Part shown: positions 61,576-64,000 of the stretch, piece after piece
Numbering within the stretch: position 1 is the first letter of the stretch
Layout of the letters: each line of letters opens with the position of its first letter
Assembly: GCA_003342895.1 (NCBI GenBank)
Contig: PTFA01000415.1
Location: 1 to 64,000, forward strand
Length of the DNA stretch: 64,000 nt
DNA from: Casuarius casuarius
Lineage: Eukaryota > Chordata > Aves > Casuariiformes > Casuariidae
Direction of reading: 5' to 3'
Position numbers and translations under genes: made by a program
Notes under the pieces: model-generated
Database searches by the model: none
Told to the model about the DNA's origin: nothing
Seen by the model: the letters and a program-made list of their open reading frames with translations, nothing else

Positions 61576-64000
61576 CTATTTAGAAATTTTCACATATATG
61601 TATATATTTTAACTTTGCTGACCTTGCTTGGTAAAATATTCTAAGAATGCAGGTAGGCATTGTTTGCAGCAGTCTAACCAGAACTACCACTAGAAGATAA
61701 GCAAATCACATTAATGCCCTTTTTATCATACTCATTCTACAAATAGTAGCACTCCTTTACGATGCTGTAACAAAGCGCAGGATCAAAAATCTTGCCCGTC
61801 ATCACTGGACATTAATTAAGAATTAGCGTTACATTCTGTGATGATTTGTTTGTGATACAATTAATGTCTCAGTCCAGATTTAAAGATTCATAAATTCATG
61901 TACTATTTACAATAGTCTTTTTACCACAACATAGTGAAATAAAGAGATTACTTAGTTCTAACTTTTCAAAATACTACTGTAAGAAAAACTAAAGGAAAAA
62001 CATTTGGAGAGTGGAGATTTTTCATTCTATTAATGTTAATGTTATTTACATTACAGTCGAACATAGAAGCAAAATTGAGATGGAGTACTTTGTCATCTTA
62101 GACTAAATCCATAACAAGAGGACAGACCAAAAGAATTTGCATTCAAATGTAAATGAATATTAAAATAAAAATTAAGATTTTTTTCTTGTTTACAGTGAGA
62201 CGATTATGGTAAATACAGTAAATGGTAGCCATAGAACATCCATTGCATGCTTATGCACAGCACAGGAAACTATGAAATATTTTTAATTTTCCCTTTTTTT
62301 TTCCTCCATGTTTGCTGGACAAATATAGGAAGAGGAGTGTGTGCTAATAAAAACCTTCCATTTCCACAGTGACATCAGTATGAGGATACATAACTGGTTT
62401 GGGAGTGGAAATGTATTCTGCAACAGTAACAACAGAACATTTGCAATAGACACTTCTGCTGGTGATTTAAAAAAACAACAACAACAACAACAACAAACGT
62501 CTGGAGTGTAACCAAACCCAGTCCTCAGCATTCTTATGTGTGTTAGCATATTTGCTTTTATTTTAGCTTAAAGCACACATCAGCTAGCTTTCTCATTATA
62601 CTGTCTTCTTCTTACCAGCTGTATCTTAACATTCACTTCATTTGGACATAATTCTACCAGCACTAATCTTTTTAATTAGTTTCTCCTGCATCTCAGCAAG
62701 GTCTTAAGATTAGAGCTTACACACAAGGCTAAGTTTGTGGAACTTAACCTATAGCCATTCTGCAGTTTCATTTAAATTACTGCATGTTGTCTACTCTACG
62801 CTTTATAGTGTTAAACCAAACATAGTCCTCTGAAAATAAAACAATGACATGTAGTACTGAGAATGCCTTCTCTTCCTCTATCTAGTCATGTTTATATTGC
62901 AGATATCTGTTCTGTAACATATCATACATATGGGACCTGATCTGGTACTCAATGAATTCAAGGAGAATCTTTTAAGGTTCCCACTGCAAACTCCTCCAGC
63001 AGGGCGTGGTATAGGTAAGGGTCCTTGCTCAGATTGCTCGTATTGTCTGCATTAACTTGGACTTAAATTATTTAAGTATACGATACTGTGGGAACTGTCA
63101 ATTTTGGATATATTTTTCTGTTAGTGGAAGAAATATCACTATAAGCAGTTTCACTGATGCTTTTGCTCTTCACGTTGAATATCATGCAGAAATTAATGGA
63201 CATACCTATCATAGGGGTGCAGTACATGATTTAGAGACCATGTGTTAAGTGGGCTTGTATGAACCAAAATACAGAAATATTTGTAATACAAACAGAAAAA
63301 TATTGCTGTGGATATAGATGAATTAACCTAGTGAGATGCCTTAGTTAATTAACACTCCAGTAAGGCATTTGTGTGGTTAGTTTGCTTCCAGTTCAATGGA
63401 ATGATATAGACATGCCCACTGACTGTATAAGAATGAACTCTAGACTGATCTTAATCTTAGTCTCCTTATCTATGACATTTGGAAGCTTCACATCTGTTAA
63501 TTATCTGCTATCCTTTTATTCTAAGAGATAAGGAATTACTATTAAGTAATGCACAAAAAGTAAAGTAATTCTTACATGGTTGTATAAATGATCAGCGATA
63601 GGACAGAAAATTGAAACTGGGGTTTAGACTAAAAACTGTCAAACTTACCAAACCATCCATTCTTTCTAAATACATTTTTGTTGTATCAGCCAATTTGAAA
63701 AGACTATCTCCTGAAATGTCTTTTGCCTTTAAAAATTACAGACACATCTAGTTTGAACTCTTTATTAATTACAACAATACGGCTGGAAGACAGGGAAACA
63801 AAAATCTTATATATAATGTGCTGGAAAAAAAAGGAAATGCAAACAGCCATTAAATTTAGATTAGTTACAAAATTCTGGAAAGGAATGGCCATTCTGAAAG
63901 GCAAACATACACAACATTACACCAAATAACAAATAAATAGCCTTAGCTAGACTTGGAGAGCAGGAAAATAATATAAATGGTAGTGTTAGAAACCACGCTT
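61576..64000. other. Non-coding end of window with (CAA)7
   Basis: (CAA)7 lies at 62476-62496 after an A-rich run. Open frames at 63057-63248 (plus) and 63704-63929 (both strands) have no supporting splice sites. The start of the putative minus-strand gene, if it exists, may lie here or beyond the right edge; no CpG-rich promoter is visible in this stretch. Confidence 0.4.

Noticed and set aside
1..64000. tRNA, rRNA or operon structure anywhere in the window
   Set aside because: No cloverleaf with conserved T-loop and D-loop boxes, no rRNA-like segment and no run of co-directional complete genes was seen on either strand.

Overview
This window looks like nuclear DNA from a bird. The evidence is a low-GC background, several fragments of CR1 (the dominant avian LINE) with the typical 3' end built from ATTCTGTGATTCT-like repeats, one much older CR1/L3-type LINE remnant, and ordinary vertebrate microsatellites. 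I see no operon, CRISPR array, tRNA, rRNA or prokaryotic gene. No open reading frame on either strand forms an uninterrupted gene.

The most informative signal is a set of short exon-like blocks on the minus strand, from about 61.6 kb down to about 7.0 kb. Each has a splice acceptor, one reading frame without stops (amino-acid composition looks coding in the better ones), and a splice donor. The best chain is 39622-39736 -> 30784-30855 -> 26386-26607: the splice phases fit (0/1, 1/1, 1/1) and the joined product is rich in amphipathic helices, as in HEAT/ARM-type proteins. Other fairly good blocks lie at 60896-61028, 46026-46109, 43639-43686, 43430-43569, 17136-17270, 11930-12041, 9024-9153 and a stop-containing last block at 6965-7236. 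I could not assign this putative gene to a known family. Individual weak blocks may be chance. The last block carries an in-frame TGA followed by 82 further open codons, so the locus could be a gene with an early stop, a recoded gene or a decaying pseudogene.

Layout: 1-0.11 kb is a CpG-rich edge. Between 0.87 and 1.24 kb lies a CR1 3' fragment, minus strand. The stretch from 7 to 17.3 kb holds the presumed 3' part of the minus-strand gene, with a plus-strand CR1 end at 8.7-8.9 kb and a perfect 32-bp alternating pyrimidine-purine tract at 12.97 kb. At about 21.0-23.1 kb is a badly decayed LINE in the plus direction. At 23.96-24.54 kb is a GC-richer, repeat-like block with TG...CA ends. At 28.2-30.15 kb is a long CR1 ORF2 fragment (endonuclease plus the first part of reverse transcriptase, minus strand) that has lost its 3' half; it sits in the presumed intron between the exon blocks at 30.8 and 26.4 kb. 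The rest is AT-rich intronic or intergenic DNA with microsatellites, small tandem duplications and hairpins.

All calls come from reading the sequence; no database search or gene predictor was run. The repeats are much more certain than the exons.
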